Assembly: GCA_013397075.1 (NCBI GenBank)
Contig: VWZS01003495.1
Location: forward strand, 63,144-127,143
DNA: 64,000 bases
Direction of reading: 5' to 3'
Source: Rhabdornis inornatus
Taxonomy: Eukaryota > Chordata > Aves > Passeriformes > Rhabdornithidae
The notes under the pieces are model-generated. The model saw nothing but the letters and a program-made list of their open reading frames with translations, was not told the DNA's origin and made no database searches. Positions 24,416 to 35,452 of the stretch are shown one piece after another. Made by a program: the position numbers and the translations under genes. The number at the start of each line of letters is the position of its first letter. Position 1 is the first letter of the stretch.

Positions 24416-27400
24416 TTAAAATCTTTCAATAGCTGACAATACCCATGCTTTTGTATTTACAGTGTTTCTGGTTCTTTGACGTTTTAACACTAAATAGGAC
24501 CTTTTTTTAATGCAAAAGGGAGAAGGACTGAAACTGTTTGGCAGCTCATGGTTGACTCCATTGTACTTGAATGAAAATCACACTTCTGCTAGCCTAAAAA
24601 TGATGATGCTTTTTCCACATTCTGTAACTTTAACCTGGTATGCCTGTGCAATGTGCTTTCCATTTTGCTGGCAGACTATCTTGCTTAGAGTAGTTGTAAA
24701 CAGTAATGCTGGTATTTTTATTGGTTAATTTTACAAGCTGGCATCTGCTGTCAGCATCTTCATGTAAACACACTCCTGCCACAACATCTGTTCTGCTGCA
24801 TATTGCCCTTACCTTAATGCTTGCATGGAGCTCGCGAGGGAGTGAGAAAGCTCTCTTCTGAAAGGAGGTATGTGGTGGGAAACAGGATCTGAACAAGATT
24901 TTCTCCTGGGACAGAGTTTCTAGAAATGGACTTCTTGAGTCAATTCAAGGACACTGTTTTCTAAACGGCTTTGAAACCTCTGCTTAGTATCCAGCCCTGC
25001 TCAGCATGTAAGCAAGCACATGCTTTCCTAATATGAGGCCAGGAAATATGATAGCTATCAGAAGAGTGGATTTCTGTACTGAATGGAAGATGAAGCTTTC
25101 TGTGAATAAAACTTGACTGAGATGACATGACTGAATTGCTAGCTGAATGCAATTAAACTAAGATTGATCTTGTGGAACCCAGCTATAACCTAGTCAGGTA
25201 GGAGTATCAGGAGAGAACAGATCCCAGTGAAATCAGGGACTCTTGTGCAAGGAGCTGGATATATAATAGAGACAAAGCTTTGTTCTCAATGGAGACAATA
25301 AAAGATAATTATGACCTGCAGCCTGCCAATAGATTCTCAAGTTATCTAGTTACAGCAATGTATATTCTAAGACCAAGACAAACAGTAGCAATGCTGCAGA
25401 AAATCCAGCTTGCCCTGGTCTCAGGAGAAAGAATAGACCTAGGTAAAAGCTGAATAGCTGTATTCAATACAGTATGTTATGATGTAGTACCATGTTAAGT
25501 GACCTCAGGCATCTTATACTGTTTTTCTAGTGTAAACACACTTCCTTTGAGTGTCTTGGATTTTTTTTTTGTGCTTGTCACCATTAGCACTTTTCCAGCA
25601 GAGCACTAAGGAATAATTCAGACAGAGGCGCTAGAGAAAGAAATTGAGGAATCAGTGTTGAATCTGTTTTTGCAGGTGTTGAGGGCTTTTGGGTTAAGAA
25701 GTTCATGTTAGGTCTCGAATCAGTCCTAGGAAAAAAGTCACTTGCAGAATGGAGAGAGCTGAATTGATTATAAATGCGGCCTAGGAAGTAGGAGTCTTTT
25801 CTCTCATTTTCAGCAGTGCCAAAGTAAGATCTTATGGCTGGTATAGCTCTCCTGTTCCACTCAGTGTGTTTTTCTGCCTCCAGGGTTTGTGGAGTGGTAA
25901 AACCCTAATACTGAAAAAGTAGCTACTAATCTAAAAACAAACAAAGCCTGTTCCATTCTCCTGGAGGTGTGGGCATACCTGCAGCAGCGTCTCCTCCATG
26001 GATATGACACTATGTGAATGTGCTCTCACCTTCTGGACTGGGGGCTAGCTCAGACACATACTAGGTAACCAATGCAGAGGTGCCCAGTTCCTCGGGGTGG
26101 TGGTTGTGAAGAGAGTTAGCAGGATGGAGTTTGCTGTAAATGAACTGGGGAAAGCCTGGTATGGAGGAAATTAATATGCAATACCACCAGCAACAAAGCA
26201 GGAGAGAACAGAGATTTAGCTGCTACACAATGCACAGAATTTTAGTATATACTCAACCTTTGTGCTGGCCAGGGGATAATGACTGGTGCAAATCCCTGTA
26301 GTTCTGAGATGCTCCTATTTTTTGTATAATTGTAACCTGGTTAGGGGGATGTGACCAGAAAGGAGGGGCTATGGATTTGATGCTTCCCTCAGAACACAGA
26401 AAAAGCATATTTAGTATTAAAGTGTTTGTTTGGAATAATACTGTTTGAATTGGTTCAGAAATATGAAACAAATAGTCAACTAGTTCAGTTAACAAGACAG
26501 AGCAGCAGATTAGCATCTCCTCCTGACTGGACTCTTCTCTTTCCTGTAAATGCTTATTTATCTTTCTATTCTGTGGACAGAGTCACATTTGTCACTTGAT
26601 ATATGACAAGCTAACTTGTCATACTTAAACAGAACTTGCTTGTTAGTGTCAAAGTGTTTCTGAGCAGAAACAGCAAGAAGGCCCCAAAATATGATGTTAT
26701 TTTTTTAATTTAATGTTATATTGAGATGTGTAAGGGGTCTGGATACTGTGAATACAAAATGGAAGTGAATATACTGGTTCTTGATTTAACTTCTTTAAAT
26801 ACAATGATCCTATAAAGGACAATGTGTGTCTGAGATGGGATATGTTTTGAGATGGCTTTTGCTCAGTGAGTAGCTCTTGGATATGGATAAGGCATTGACC
26901 TAACTAAGGGTGAGTAGGTAATCTTTAGGTAAACGGCCTGATACTGTCTTCTGCTCAGTTCCCTATGTCTAAAGACTTCACTGTCTAAGGGAGTTATGCA
27001 ATCAGTGCATCTGTAATTGTTTTATTATAGTTTAAATGCTTATACCAGCCTCAGTAATTCCTGAAGTAAATGTCTTTGGGTGACTATGGCACTCTGGGTA
27101 AAATGTCTACTATGTGCCCTAGACCAGAGATCTATTATAAATTCACATTACAAAGTATTGTGCTCTAGGCTATAGCTGTAATCTGATTGCCACTCCTTTC
27201 TTGGCTTGCTGTGCATATGTCCCATCTCCTTCACCTCCTGATTGAATGAAATTGTAATCACCTACTCTTCTGTTTAGCCAGGGGAAGAATTAGAGGCAGA
27301 AAATGGAGGCAGCCACAAGTGTCTGGGACAGCACATGCAGGGTGAACTGAGTGGAGATTAAGCAAAGGTGCTACAGCCCAGATCTCACAAGAGACAGAAA

Positions 27401-27830
27401 GGGGAGTAATGTTTAGAGAGCAAGGAGAAGATGTGGCTGTAAAAGAAATAACAGGAAATAAGCTGCCAGTTCTCATTTATAGGCATATCATGATACATGG
27501 TGTATTTACACCTCAGTACTGTCCAGTAATACCTCAGTGAAATCTGTGAGGAATACAAACATTGTCTGAGCACATAGATGATGTGAGAAAAGCCAATGTC
27601 CTACTGGAATTGGATCTAGCAAAGGATATCAGAAGTCATGAGAAGGGCTGGCTTCTATGAGTAGCTGGGTGACAAGTAGGGATGGACAATGGTTATCCTG
27701 AAAGGCAATCATGCTTGAAAGAGGAGGCAAAGGGTGTGTGGCAAGGGAAGGGCATTCAGAAGAATAGGGAGGTGAATTGAGGCAGACCAGTGACTGCAAA
27801 CATTGGATTTGTCTTGTCAGGATACTGCTT
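24416..27830. other. Intergenic stretch, nothing recognised
   Basis: No gene, RNA or transposable element could be supported. Open frames are short and unremarkable on both strands. Confidence 0.5.
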
Positions 27831-28658
27831 AGAATCATAGAATATCCTGAGCTGGAAAGGGCCACAAGGATCATTCAAGTTCCAACTCCTGGTCCTTATT
27901 GAAGAATACTTTTGCTCCAGGAAGCTTGGTTTGTAAGCTGCAGTGCCAGCTGCAGATTGAGCTCAGGGTGGGCAGGAGCCTCAGGCAAGAGGTCCTGAGC
28001 TGGTGCCAACCCTTTGCATAACAAAGGGCACAGGGACCTGTGGCTCAGCCAGATGATCGGACACTCAGAGACACAGCAGGATCTTGTATCTGAGGAGGAA
28101 GAGCAGAGACTGTGGGGGTATAAAGGCCCAGGGGTTTCACTGTTGGGGGTCCTTCTCGGAGGCTCTGGCTTCAGGTGTTTCTGTGCTACTGTGCCATGAG
28201 TAAATGGCTTTATGGAAGCCATTCTGAGACTGCTATGGAAAACCTGGGATCAAGCCAGTAAGGAAACCTGGTCTGACTGTGTGTGAGTGGAGTGTGCATG
28301 GAGTCAAGTGGGGCACCTGTTGGGTCACTGGAGAAACACACGGTGAAAGGGCTTCAGTCCCAGCTCTTAAAATGTCTGGTAGTGGAAGTGTGACTGCCAG
28401 AGTCCCATGAATAGTCAGACAGGAAAGTTTCCGTAACACCCTGCACAGGACAATCCCAAGAATAATCACACCAAGTGTCTGACAGAGTTGTCTAGGCTTG
28501 GTGCTGTGACCACATCTCTGGGGAGATGTTCCAGTGCCCAACCACCCTCTGGGTGAAGAATGTTTTCTTAACATCTAACCTAAATCTCCCCTGACATAAC
28601 TTCATGCCATTCCCTCATGTCCTGTCACTGGTCACCAGAGAGAAGAGATCAGTGCCTG
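27831..28658 (-). mobile_element. CR1 LINE 3' end, split by a nested insertion
   Basis: The left piece (27831-27896) begins AGAATCATAGAATATCCTGAG, the reverse complement of the CR1 3' terminus, and runs to CCAACTCCTGGTCCT. CR1 then breaks off and resumes at 28439 with CCCTGCACAGGACA, continuing through GGCTTGGTGCTGTGACCACA and CAACCACCCTCTGGGTGAAG to about 28658. The two pieces would be continuous in an undisturbed CR1, so the 542 bases between them were inserted later. The CR1 is 5'-truncated as usual and lies antisense to EPHA5. Confidence 0.9.
27897..28438 (+). mobile_element. Solo LTR nested inside CR1
   Basis: This segment interrupts CR1 exactly between GGTCCT and CCCTGCAC. It holds a TATA box in GGGGTATAAAGGCC (about 28116-28129), a poly(A)-type AGTAAA (28199-28204) about 80 bases further on, and it ends GTAACA. 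This arrangement and the 542-bp length fit a solo LTR on the plus strand. The left end reads TATTGA, not TG, perhaps a mutated terminus. The flanking TCCT (27893-27896) and CCCT (28439-28442) could be a 4-bp target-site duplication with one change. Boundaries follow from CR1 continuity and are therefore good to a few bases; the LTR call itself is inference. Confidence 0.7.
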
Positions 28659-31600
28659 GCTTGTCAAACCGCATTGACGACAAACATTAATGAAAAAATG
28701 CTACTGGAACAGTCATGGTGCAAGAGCCAGGCGGCTGATAATCCCTTTCAGCCTCACTTCGGGTCTAATGCTGGCCCTTTAAGGCACATGTCTTTTAACA
28801 GGGCATTATTTGCATCTCGAGATCATATCACTGAGCGTTGAGAAAAGGGTTATTCTCAGCTGAGAAACAGCTTCCTTGGGATCATGCAGGGTGTCTGTGT
28901 TGGAAGCAAAACTTACACCAATGTACCTGATTCTTATATCTTGGTTGCAATACCACCTAATTGCTCTAGCTCTTCTGGTGTGGACACTTTATCTCATAAT
29001 GAGCGGAAGTCTGTCAGGAAGAGTTGGTCCATTATGGCAGGTAAACCCTCAATTTGGGAAGTTCAAGTCTAAAAGTTGTCAGCTGGATTTCTTTCCTTTT
29101 CTTTCCATTTTTAAAAATCTAACACAGGTAAACTCTTTTCAGCAGCATTTTGTTCGTGATTCTTGGGTGTGATAAGGAAAGAAACACTGAAAGCTAAGAG
29201 TGACAGTAGGAAACACATGGTATGTCACTGTGCAATATTTGTGTCGGAATTTGTCACATGAAGCAGTCTGTCCCAGAAAAGTGGCACTGATCCTACTTCA
29301 TCATTCTGTTGTTTAAAAAATTCTTAACAGAGCACATGCCAGAAAATTATTTATACTTACTGAAGGAGTTCTCTGAGTAGACACTGGAGTTTTGCAAGTG
29401 AAGTATTTTTGAGTTTGGAATGGAAGACTTACCTAAAGGCACAACTTGAGCACTGCAAAGGAAGGAGATAAATACGCTCCTGCATTTCACAAACGGTTGC
29501 AATTAACTGATGGAAAGGACTCAAAGACGATAGCAGTGATTCAGATGGCATCTCCGAAGAACATAAATTAGTGTGTTGGCAGCTGAAATTGCTAAGCATT
29601 TGCAAGTATTTGAGATATGATGTGATTGACAATGATGTGATTTATTTAAGAAATCATTAGGGATAGATTAAAATAAAGAAGTCAGTATCAAACAGTTCTG
29701 TCAGGAGAAGTGAGGTGAGATGAAAAGGATTCACTTTCCTCAAACAACAGGAAAATAGACATAGTTGGCCGCAATGTGGAATGCATGGCAGTAGCTCAAG
29801 CTAATGAAACTAGTCTGCCTATAATCAAAGAAATTCAGGGTAGCCATCCAGCCTGCTCTTAGAAATTAAGAAAGGCATTATTGACCTTATGAAACATAGT
29901 TCAGAAAGGAACTGAGTTCTGGACAGTACCGTATGCAGGAGATTAATGTATTTCACTATTAAATGATATACTGAATTTCATCATTATATCTGTTATTGCA
30001 TTTTTACCTTGAAAGAATGTGCATTTAATGAGTGAAGTGCTGAATGTGAACCCTACAGTAATGTCTGCATTTGATAGCATAGATCCTGATCAAAAATGAC
30101 ATGCTGGAAAAGGAAAAGTGAGAATGAAAAGCAAATGGATGCTCTAATAGCTTTTCAACTCGATTCAGGTCTGCCACACACCTTCTGTGTGACCTTGTGC
30201 AAGTTACTCAAGGGCTAGACTTCCACAGAGCACTTCGGTACTTGTGAATGCACCCAAGTCACTGGCACAAGCTTGTGCAGTGTCTGCTATATCTTACAAC
30301 TCAATGTCCTGAGGAGATAAGGCAGTTCCTTTTAATATCTGCTGATTCTTATTCTGACAGAAGAATATGATAATTTCATTAGTATTTAGAGAACACTCTT
30401 CCAGATCTAGAGAAGCCGTAATCAATTCAGTAATGTTTATCTGAATCTTTAACATCTCCTTTGTTTCTGTCTATCTGTGCAGAAGTAGTAATGTTTTTCT
30501 TCCTCACAGTGGTGGGTTGGGAATACTAGCTCAGGAGTGCGAGGTGCAGAGCTACTGCAGTTAGTGGATGCGTGTAAATAGGTTATGATGAGAAATGTGG
30601 AAGCAAGTCCATTATTAAATTTATACAGAGCTAACAGTGTAATCAAATTAGCCTTTGCACTTTCTCCTGTGCTCCACTTTCTGCATTAGAAAATCTCCAT
30701 AAATCTCTGCAAAGCCATTTCATTTGTTCCCTTTAATGCTCTCCTCTGGTGTGGTGCAAAGAAACACCTTGATACTTGCTAAGTAGCAAGTGGGCTGCAA
30801 GTAGTGCCAGCTGCGTCTGCTCCTCTTGGTGCTCACAAGTGTATACTTCCGTATCTGACCTGGATTATTTTGCTGATCAATCTAATCCACATTGGCATGG
30901 GAAGTGATATACACTGTCCCCTCCGAGACAGGGAACATTACTCTGCCTGCAGTGTTCTTCTGAAGCCCGGGATCTGGCTCCATGGGGGTCACTGTAAGGC
31001 AGTGAAAGGGAAGCAGTTACACGGCATTTGCAAAGGGGAGAGTGTGCTGCCAGGTCATGGGCTTTTGGAAGGACTCTTATCAGGATTGAGGGCTGGTGAT
31101 GAAGTGCTCTGAAAGAAAATGCCAGGCTGAAATGTCATGCTTTGTCCAAGCCTTTTCTGACTGAAACAAATATTCACATGTTTATCCCATGTATTTTCAC
31201 GGGTTTGGATTTAATTTCAGACTGTAAATTAAGTGAGCAGATTTTCCTTAGTGCATGGTTGCCAATAACTCCTGTGTCTTCTGGGGGTGGCAAAAGATAA
31301 ATTGGTTCTGAGACCATACAAGTGACTGAGTTGTGAACTTGCACAGGCAATGCTTTATTTACCACTTGCTCATTTTTCTTCATGCAAATTACCACTTCGT
31401 TGATGAACATCTTTCTCTGCACTGCAGTGTGAAGATTTCAGCAGCCCGAGGGGCACAGTCACGGACATACCTCCTCTGGCCAAGCGGTGGCCCACCTGCA
31501 CTGGCTCTGTACATTCCTGTCCCCGCTGGCTCCCGGCACTGATTTGTCTGCTGTCCACTGGGGCTCTGACTATTGCTTTCTGCAGCCTGAAAAGGCTGCC

Positions 31601-34571
31601 ATGGTGTGTGAACAACAGCCATTTTGTGCTCAAATTGTAGTTGCAGTCATGCAACAATATCTACTATGCAAAGCTGCTTAGCTGCTCCTGGATTGCTTTT
31701 TCTTTTAATATGCATCTAGTTTTTGAACAGAAAATAATTCTTCTGTTTCAAAGGGCTTGTGGAAAAAAAACAAAAAAAACAAATTACTAGATTTCATTAG
31801 GGTATTCCTTAAAGATGTCATCTTCTCTGACTCTTAAAAGAACTTTTCAAAGGAAAATGGAAATGCTTATATGCCTAACTTATTAAACAGTTTGACTCAT
31901 TGCAGTGGGTCTTTTATTCCATTATTGCAATGAAGAATGCGGGCTTAGTGGGACTGTTTACACTTAAATTTAAAGTATGATATTGAATCTTTTGTCAGAT
32001 GAAGGCTCTGTTAAATATGGAGATGCAATAAATATTTTGCCCTTACACTTCAGTAAAGGATAATGATATAGGGAATAGATTTGGCTGGCAGTTTTTGGTT
32101 CCTGAAATAATCTGAAGGATGGACTCATTTATTTTTCAAATGTATCCTGTTGATGATAGGATAAACAGCACACTAATGAAATGAATTGGCAATGCAGAAT
32201 TAGAAGTCAGTCAGAACACAGAAATTATATGAAGGGAATTACCTACACAGGAGAGAAATTAAACTTGGAAAAATGAGCTTTTGCATATCTAAGTGAAATA
32301 ATCAGAAATGCATCAACTCCAAAGATGTCTGGTTTAATAAATAGTTTAAAATACATGTAATAGCTGACAGCAAATTAGATGTGAAGTGGCAAGTTACACA
32401 GGGCAAAGCTGTCATTTCAGTTTCAGACACTATATTCAAAAGCGTTTTAGAGACAGTTGTTTATTATGGCACTAGTATGATTACACTTCTGAGCAAAAGG
32501 TTATGATGGAGATGTTGGGAAAACTGGAGGGACTTTGTAGTATGACAGCATTACTATCACTCTACAAGAATGACTCATGAGAAACAGATATAAAGGATGA
32601 AATATAGATCTTAACTGAGTGATGATTAAGAAGAAATGCTGTTTGCATAGGTGAAAAGACACAAATGTAAGGGGCAGGAAAAAGTTAATGAGATGTAGAA
32701 AGAAATATTTGAAACTAAGACAAAATATAGGCTGGATATGGGGAGAAATGGCATGATTCTGAGATGGTTTAGGTTCCTGAATAGTTTGCAAGGTGACCAA
32801 CCCCTTGTGATTTCCACAGTGAATTTGCTCAAAGAAATAGAAGATATACTCTTTGATGGGAAATAGGAAGGGATCCCATCAGATTGCCCAGCTTCTCTCT
32901 GATTACACATCAAGGCTACATGAGATGCTGCAGCACTTTGCTAGAATTTCTGTCCTCTGCTTAAGAGCTTGCTGGGTGCACTTGTGAGGCAAAATCCCAG
33001 TGAGGAGTTGCCTGCTGCAGGTTACTAATAAGATTGGTGGCAAAACCAGGAAGAGAGTTTTAGAAGACTGAGACCCCAGCAGATAGGATTCATTATAAGG
33101 TGCATAAAATTGCAATACCCTGCATTTGGGAACAAGGTAATACCCCCCATATAAGGCAGCATTTCCTTTTTTATCAGTACTCAATGATGTCCAGTGAGAT
33201 GAGGTGGGATACTCTTGCTGTGCCACAGCCAGGGTGGGGAACAAAACAAATGTCATGGACCAGAAGCTTGCTTCCTGTAGGAAAAAAAGAGGCAGCTAGA
33301 ATGAAACCTAGAGCATGGTGGCTATTCTTAAATATCATATGAATCATACAAAGATCATCTCAGTATTTCCTAGAAAGTTAAGATGTCATTAACATATCAT
33401 CTGAAATGCCTCTAAATTATAATTCTGGTAGTCCAAACAGCAGTTAGTAACCGTCAAACAGCATTGAAAATCGGGAGCACACAGCCATTTGACATGACAT
33501 TCTGTTAAGATACTTGTTTAGCTACAGCAGACTTGCCCCTTGGCCAGCAGAGGTGCCCATCCAGCTTACCATTTTACTTGTTCTTTGCTATCTGATCTCT
33601 TTTACTACACTAGCAAGGTGCTGTTTCTGATTTCCTGGATTGCAAAACTTACCACTGCTTTTACAGATGGCAAATCTCTAGAAATTACTATACCCCATGA
33701 CCCTGCTCCCCTCCTTAATCTGATGTGGTCAGACATTCTCACCTGTGATTTATTCCAGCTGAGGATCCAGTCATGTGCCATTTAGAGGAGCAGTGTGATA
33801 GCAAACCTCCTTTTAAACTTCGGACTAGGAGGGTATTCAAACAATGAAGAGATGCATGCCACACTTTACATCTGGCTGGCGAATCTACTGTTGTACCTCA
33901 TGTAAAGTAACAGTCCTCGCCTTGTCCTCCTGGTGGCAGTAAAAATGTTGACTAGCTTGAGGTAGAAAATCCTCTTACAACAAGAGCCAACACTTACGAA
34001 AATAATATCCACGAACAGCTTAGGACAATGTTTATGGAAGTAGCAGAAGTGTATATATGGTGTAAAGACACAGAGAAACACACTTTCCAGCTAATAAGGA
34101 ATAAAAGATGAGTAATGTCAGTGTAGAGAGCTAAGTTATCTGAAGTTCCCCAGTTGAAAACTACTTGTCCCCTTCAAACTGGCAATACTAGGAATTGTAT
34201 ATATATTGCCACTTGCTTGAAACCCCAGTCCTGAACGTTGCACCTTGGAGACAGAGAGAGCCTTTTGCAGGTACTCAACCTTTGGTTAACTTTTTTATAA
34301 TATAAATCAACAGGGGTGAAATGGAGGGGCAGCACGAGGTGAGCAGGGCTCTGGTTAACCTTGACTTGCTGCTTATGCACCTGCAAGGCTGAGTTTGGTC
34401 TTTATTGGTTCATCTGGAAGAAGCTTCCTGAAGCAAGGAACTAATATGAGTGACTAAACCTCCTAGAATTAATTTCTTTTGGGGATTTTTTTGTTTGTTT
34501 GTTTTTTTTGGGTTTTTTTAGGGAGATGGCATGGGTGGTAACTAGGGTTCTGAGAGGTAAAAACATCTCAC
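28659..34571. other. Proximal 5' flank of EPHA5, no gene recognised
   Basis: No coding region or element is supported. Several blocks look like candidate regulatory DNA: about 28650-28870 keeps several CpGs and an ATTTGCAT octamer, and 31840-32460 is AT-rich with ATTA words. These are hypotheses only. Low-complexity T/G runs occur at 34490-34520. Confidence 0.45.
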
Positions 34572-34702
34572 TGTGCCAGTGTTTGAAGAATACTCTCAGG
34601 CACACAGTGGGATTCTTGGGAATGGTCCTGTGAAGGGCTAGGAGTTGGACTTGATTATCCTTTTGAGTCTCTTCCAATTCAGCATATTCTGTGATTCTCT
34701 AA
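34572..34702 (+). mobile_element. CR1 LINE 3'-end fragment just upstream of the EPHA5 CpG island
   Basis: The sequence contains TACTCTCAGGCACACAGTG, GGGCTAGGAGTTGGACTTGA, CTTCCAATTCAGCATATTCT and a terminal GTGATTCTCT. This is the last 130 or so bases of CR1 in plus orientation. It is short, diverged and lies about 100 bases upstream of the CpG island. Confidence 0.85.
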
Positions 34703-35305
34703 AACTAGCTGTGCTGGATTCAAAGCTGTGCTCTGGTGGTGGCTTGGGGTAACAAACATCTGAAACTCATCCTTCTATCGGCTCTATTAGTTTGTGGCAT
34801 TTTTGCTTACCCGGCCGGGGTGAGCCTTCCTCTCAGCCTTCTGAGATCGCGGCTTCCCCGGCTCTGGGCTGGGGTGGGCATGCGCAGGTTTTGGCACCGT
34901 GACCCGTGGCTGCTGCGGGGAGATCTGGTGTTCCCCGTCCCCCCTGAATGGGCTCGAGGGGCGCCTCGCAGGGAGAGCGCCGCCGCCCGCTCCCTCGCAC
35001 GGCATCGCGGGGCTGCGAGGGATTTCCCTCAGGGCGGACACTAGCAGTGCGGTACCCGCTGCTCCCAGAGCTCCGGGACGCGCGGGGGAAGCATTCCCTC
35101 GCACACGGACGGCTGTGGGTCCGCCTCGTCGGGGGCGGCTCCGCGGCGGCGCGGGGCCACCTCCACATCCCCGCCCCCTGCTTCCCCAGTCGCGTTGGCG
35201 GCTGGACGGGAGTGGAGGGGGAGCGAGTCTGTCCGGCCTGCCAGCCCACCCCGTCCCGTCCTGAGCCGACCCGAGCAGGCAGCGGTGGGGGTGAGCCGCC
35301 GCCCC

Positions 35306-35314
35306 ATGCGCTGA
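35306..35314 (+). promoter_or_regulatory. Two-codon upstream ORF (Met-Arg-stop) before EPHA5
   Basis: ATG CGC TGA is seen 11 bases before the EPHA5 start codon, in a different frame from it. If the transcript starts upstream of 35306, ribosomes scanning the leader meet this minimal ORF first. The context (C at -3, C at +4) is weak, so leaky scanning is likely. The role is inference. Confidence 0.6.
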
Positions 35315-35325
35315 GCGACGGCGGG

Positions 35326-35452
35326 ATGGGACCGCGGGGCACCGGCGGCTGGGCCGGCCGCGCCGGGGCGCCGGCTCCCGGTCGGACGTGCCTCCTGCCG
35401 CTGCTGCTGTGTGCCGCGCTCCGAAGCCTGCGGGCCAGCCCCGGCAGCGAGG
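35326..35452 (+). CDS. EPHA5: EPHA5, ephrin type-A receptor 5, coding exon 1 (start codon and signal peptide)
   Basis: This exon encodes residues 1-42 and the first base of codon 43 of an Eph receptor tyrosine kinase, a cell-surface receptor for GPI-linked ephrin-A ligands used in axon guidance and synapse formation. An N-terminal region rich in Gly, Arg and Pro (1-20) is followed by a hydrophobic signal-peptide core at about 21-32 (TCLLPLLLCAAL), then LRSLRASPGSE. The likely cleavage is near Ala37. From memory, mammalian EPHA5 has a closely similar core and a longer N-terminus. The ATG at 35326 has a strong context (G at -3 and +4). The frame stays open further upstream, with another ATG at 34948, but only the chosen start puts the signal peptide near the N-terminus. 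The donor GTGAGC begins at 35453, giving a phase 1 junction that matches exon 2. Confidence 0.93.
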
